In this document: piece after piece, positions 61,249 to 64,000 of the stretch | Layout: each line of letters begins with the position of its first letter | Numbering within the stretch: the first letter of the stretch is position 1 | DNA from: Ecdyonurus torrentis | Lineage: Eukaryota > Arthropoda > Insecta > Ephemeroptera > Heptageniidae | Reading direction: 5' to 3' | Assembly: GCA_949318235.1 (NCBI GenBank) | Contig: OX439129.1 | Span: 9,206,349-9,270,348 of the forward strand | DNA: 64,000 nt | Made by a program: the position numbers and the translations under genes | The notes under the pieces: generated by a model | What the model was told of the DNA's origin: nothing | The model's database searches: none | Seen by the model: the letters and a program-made list of their open reading frames with translations, nothing else

Positions 61249-61286
61249 GGAGAGAGAGAGAGAAAGAAAGAGAGAGAGAGAGAGAA
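61249..61286. repeat. Short (GA)n microsatellite
   Basis: GAGA with a few AAAG interruptions, near the 5' flank of the exon starting at 60879. Confidence 0.9.
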
Positions 61287-61511
61287 GTTGGAAGAATCCG
61301 TCATTTACAAAACCACACAAAGCGTAATCTTATCAAGCACATTAAAAAAAAATGAAAATTGCCTTTTTTATGTTAATAAAATATTAATAATTTCAGTAAT
61401 AATATAATAATAATAAATATGTTAATAATAAATAATATCATTTTCAGTCGCAACACAGACAATGAGAAAGACTAATGATTTTTGAGACAGTATTTTAGCA
61501 TTTGAGAATTT

Positions 61512-61664
61512 GCGCCTGGTCCACGTGCGCGTAAAACAAGTGAGCTGTGACGTCATTGCCCGCTCGCGCCATTTTATGAAATTAGAAATCAACGACTCCA
61601 TCCAAATTAACGTAGATTTTCAGGTTTGTTAGGATATTACACAACCTTTTTTTGTTCTACGCCT
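61512..61664. mobile_element. Truncated copy of the TTAA/AGGCGTAG MITE
   Basis: The right half only: centre GGTCCACGTGCGCGTAAAACAAGTGAGCTGTGACGTCA, then GACTCCATCCAAATTAACG, and the end TTCTACGCCT|TTAA. Directly after the TTAA a new left-end-like AGGCATAGAAAACATTGAAACAAC starts and is cut short by repeat R5. Confidence 0.7.
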
Positions 61665-61689
61665 TTAAAGGCATAGAAAACATTGAAAC

Positions 61690-61925
61690 AACATGTTCTA
61701 AACACAAAATGGGATCTAGAAAACTGATGATATTTTTTACCAGAATGTTAATGTAGCCCCACAAAAGAGCTTGAAAAATATATGTAAAGTATGCAATTTG
61801 CGTAAATATTCCTGTTTATGACGTCATTAACAGGCAAAAACTAGTATGAAAATGTTGTGCGGGTTGCATAAATCTAAATTTGCTGAACACTGCTACGGAG
61901 CTACAGTTGGGTTTTGAGACCAACT
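61690..61925 (+). repeat. Dispersed repeat R5, copy 3
   Basis: AACACAAAATGGGATCTAGAAAACTGATGA, TGTAGCCCCACAAAAGAGC, GTTTATGACGTCATTAACAGGCAAAAACTAG, TGTTGTGCGGGTTGCATAAAT, CTACAGTTGGGTTTTGAGAC. Same orientation as the 30816 copy. Confidence 0.7.
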
Positions 61926-61974
61926 ATTAAATTATTAAATTAATAAAATATTTTTTATTTTAAATAATGCGAAA

Positions 61975-62620
61975 CAAAATATTGTTACAACGTACGAATT
62001 AAACATCAAATCGCCTAAAAATTGCATTAATTTTCGACCTTCTAAGTTAAAACCTTTTGTAATAAACGGCGTGATTGTCAATACATACACGTAGTATAAA
62101 TCTCTAATATTTATAAAAAGTTGAATAATTATAACTAGAGTTATGTAAAAATTGTCTATAGCTTATAGAAGAAGTTCATAGGTTACAACATGGCTTCTTC
62201 AAAGTTTGATGATGAGACCTAATCACAAACTCACAAGACCAAAGCCCTTCCATAGCCCCGCAAACTCTTGATCATTCTGCGATATATGCAACCCGTCCCG
62301 TATCTTTTACGTCATAGTTACGGCTTACGGCTTTACTATAGAAAATGTTGTAGCTGGTTGCATATCTTGCAGGATTAGAGCAAGTTTGAGGGGCTACTAT
62401 GGTTGAAGGGCTTTGAAGGGCTGCGAAAGTGCTTTGGGGCATCATATGTGAGTCAATGAACAGTTCTTCTCATTATATAACATTGAAAAAACCATACTGT
62501 AGCCCCTGAACTTCCTCTTTATAAAGAATTAATATGAATTGTAATTTTGTTGATTCAAAGGAAACAGACCTGTCTATTTCGAAATTAAAAATATTTCTTT
62601 CAACACATTAAAATGTGTGC
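61975..62620 (-). pseudogene. Gustatory receptor first exon -13, fragmented relic
   Basis: N-terminal piece at about 62555-62620 reads 'VLKEIFLISK', a stop, then 'TGLFPLNQQN'. A second piece at about 61975-62150 reads 'IIIQLFINIRDLYYVYVLTI' and 'LEGRKLMQFLGDLMFNSYVV'. Both align with the exon at 59941. A roughly 380-bp insertion with GGTTGCATATCTTGCAGG and AAGCCCTTCCATAGCCCC words separates them, and the C-terminal half is missing, replaced by repeat R5. Dead. Confidence 0.75.
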
Positions 62621-63025
62621 CCTTTATTCTATACATTTTTCTACTTAACTGTTCTTTTCGAGAAATTTTAGTACAGTATTTATTTCTTATGTTTTTTTTT
62701 TAATTTTCAAATTATAAAAATGTATGTCATGCATTTTATTTCAATTACATAATGCCATTGTGTTAGATATCTCATTATGTGACAGTTTTAAAGTTAAAAT
62801 AAAATGACATGGGTTTTTATTCAAAATGTATTTTCATTCAACACAAAGTTTGTAATAGTTTCCTTAGTGACGTTGTTGTTAATCCTTAATTTCTTTTGAA
62901 ATTCTACGTACAAAGCAATTTAAAAATAATAACTTTATTCAATTTATACATGTCATTCTATGCCATACAAAGGACTTTTTCTACTGTCAGTTTTAATAGA
63001 AAAACTAGAAGGGGGCGTGTTATGC

Positions 63026-63183
<158 letters not shown>

Positions 63184-63728
63184 ATTGAAAATATATGATA
63201 ACATTGTAAGAATGATAATTAAAATCATCACATGTTTACTTTAGTACGCTCTTTTTAAAAATTACGTAGGGATTTAAATATTAATATTCGGAGAAACAAT
63301 TCAACATTTCGATTACCATATAATCCAAGTAAAGTATTTTGAACATAATAAGCAAATTATATGCTATTCATTATCAATTATCATACTTTTATTATGATAT
63401 ATTCTCAAAAAATTTCAATCAACGGAATTTAAGATTTTTCACAGGATATGTTAGAGAAACAGCACTGAAATGTGCATTATAAAGGTGCATTCACAAAGTT
63501 TATTTTGCCCATAGCAAAATCAGTATTCTACATTTTACTGTATTTCCATTGTAAATAATTTTATTTTCTTAATTTTCTCTATAGCAAATTGAATATGAAT
63601 GCAACTTCATAACTGTTTAAATTATTCAAATAACAATAATATTTATAAAAATAAAACTCTTAAAAAAAAAAAAAAAAAAAAAAGGAAGTAAGAATTTGTT
63701 CACGATTTATGTTTTTATTTTTACTTAC

Positions 63729-63998
63729 CTCATCTTGTACTTCCACACAAATTGAAAAAGTTAGTATAATTTTAAATATTTCAAATAACCACCATCTAAA
63801 GTAATGAATTGTAGTATCTTCCAGATCTTGATTAAAAATAATAATATCATATACATTTCTTAAAATATAATACGCTTCATATTGCATAGTAACATTACTG
63901 AGAATGAAATAACAAAATAAAATAACATTATATGTTTTGTTACTTTCTTCACAAACTTTATGAATTTTTCGAAATACTTTTCTTAATTTTATTATTTT
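63729..63998 (-). CDS. Gustatory receptor alternative first exon -14 (5' part outside window)
   Basis: Open to the window edge. From the edge inward: 'LRKVFRKIHKVCEESNKTYN' before TM5, 'NVTMQYEAYYILRNVYDIII' , 'HYFRWWLFEIFKIILTF' in TM6 and 'SICVEVQDE' at GAG|gtaagt. It is closest to the exon at 59941 (MQYEAYYMIKNVYDVIIFNQ in the same place). The N-terminal two thirds, about 215 codons, lie beyond the window. The predicted splice to the - cassette spans about 28.6 kb. Confidence 0.87.
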
Positions 63999-64000
63999 AT

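Overview
This is an AT-rich animal nuclear window with introns, a non-LTR retrotransposon, many foldback MITEs and long microsatellites. It is dominated by one family: about 22 large exons (roughly 290-313 codons) encoding the N-terminal six-helix part of insect-type gustatory receptors (Gr). Conserved features are an N-terminal 'xSKxTGxLP/FP' stretch, an 'ELQFW' stretch in the fourth membrane segment, and an 'FWICxxxExE' end. This points to an arthropod, most likely an insect; I cannot name the order or species from sequence alone.

The key observation is architectural. Nearly every large exon ends at the same protein position, in the same phase (phase 0), at a GAG|GT(A/G)(A/T)G-type donor, and none carries its own C-terminus. 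Only two C-terminal cassettes exist in 64 kb. Each has three small phase-0 exons (23, 30 and 26 codons plus stop) coding for the last loop and TM7. One is on the + strand (22915-24599), downstream of eight + strand first exons (2-19768). The other is on the - strand (35170-33274), downstream of fourteen - strand first exons or relics (63998-36312). The simplest reading is two convergent, Gr39a-like complex loci, in which many alternative first exons, probably each with its own promoter, splice to one shared C-terminal cassette. The two cassettes encode exactly the same 79 residues but differ at about 25 synonymous positions, and their introns are partly alignable, so they are a diverged inverted duplication held by strong purifying selection.

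Layout. 1-20 kb: + strand first exons (one cut by the window edge, one frameshifted), with a jockey/CR1-like LINE at about 2.45-6.35 kb and several MITEs between them. 20-22.9 kb: (GA)n, a 1.05-kb foldback element and a GC-richer repeat. 22.9-24.6 kb: + cassette. 24.6-33.3 kb: convergent intergenic zone with one apparent Gr relic, repeats and a long (AT)n tract. 33.3-35.2 kb: - cassette, with a 540-bp AAGT/CTTA microsatellite directly upstream of the terminal acceptor. 36.3-64 kb: - strand first exons, nine intact, one with a single homopolymer frameshift, three or more dead, one cut by the window edge. These are interleaved with MITEs, a nested pair of hAT-type elements (46681-48640) and retroposon fragments. 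The first-exon subfamilies appear in a roughly mirrored order on the two arms.

Function, inferred from family knowledge: each first exon plus cassette would give a 7-TM ligand-gated cation channel subunit of about 370-390 residues, with a variable ligand-binding body and a constant C-terminal helix. The locus would therefore produce many tastant receptors with one shared end.
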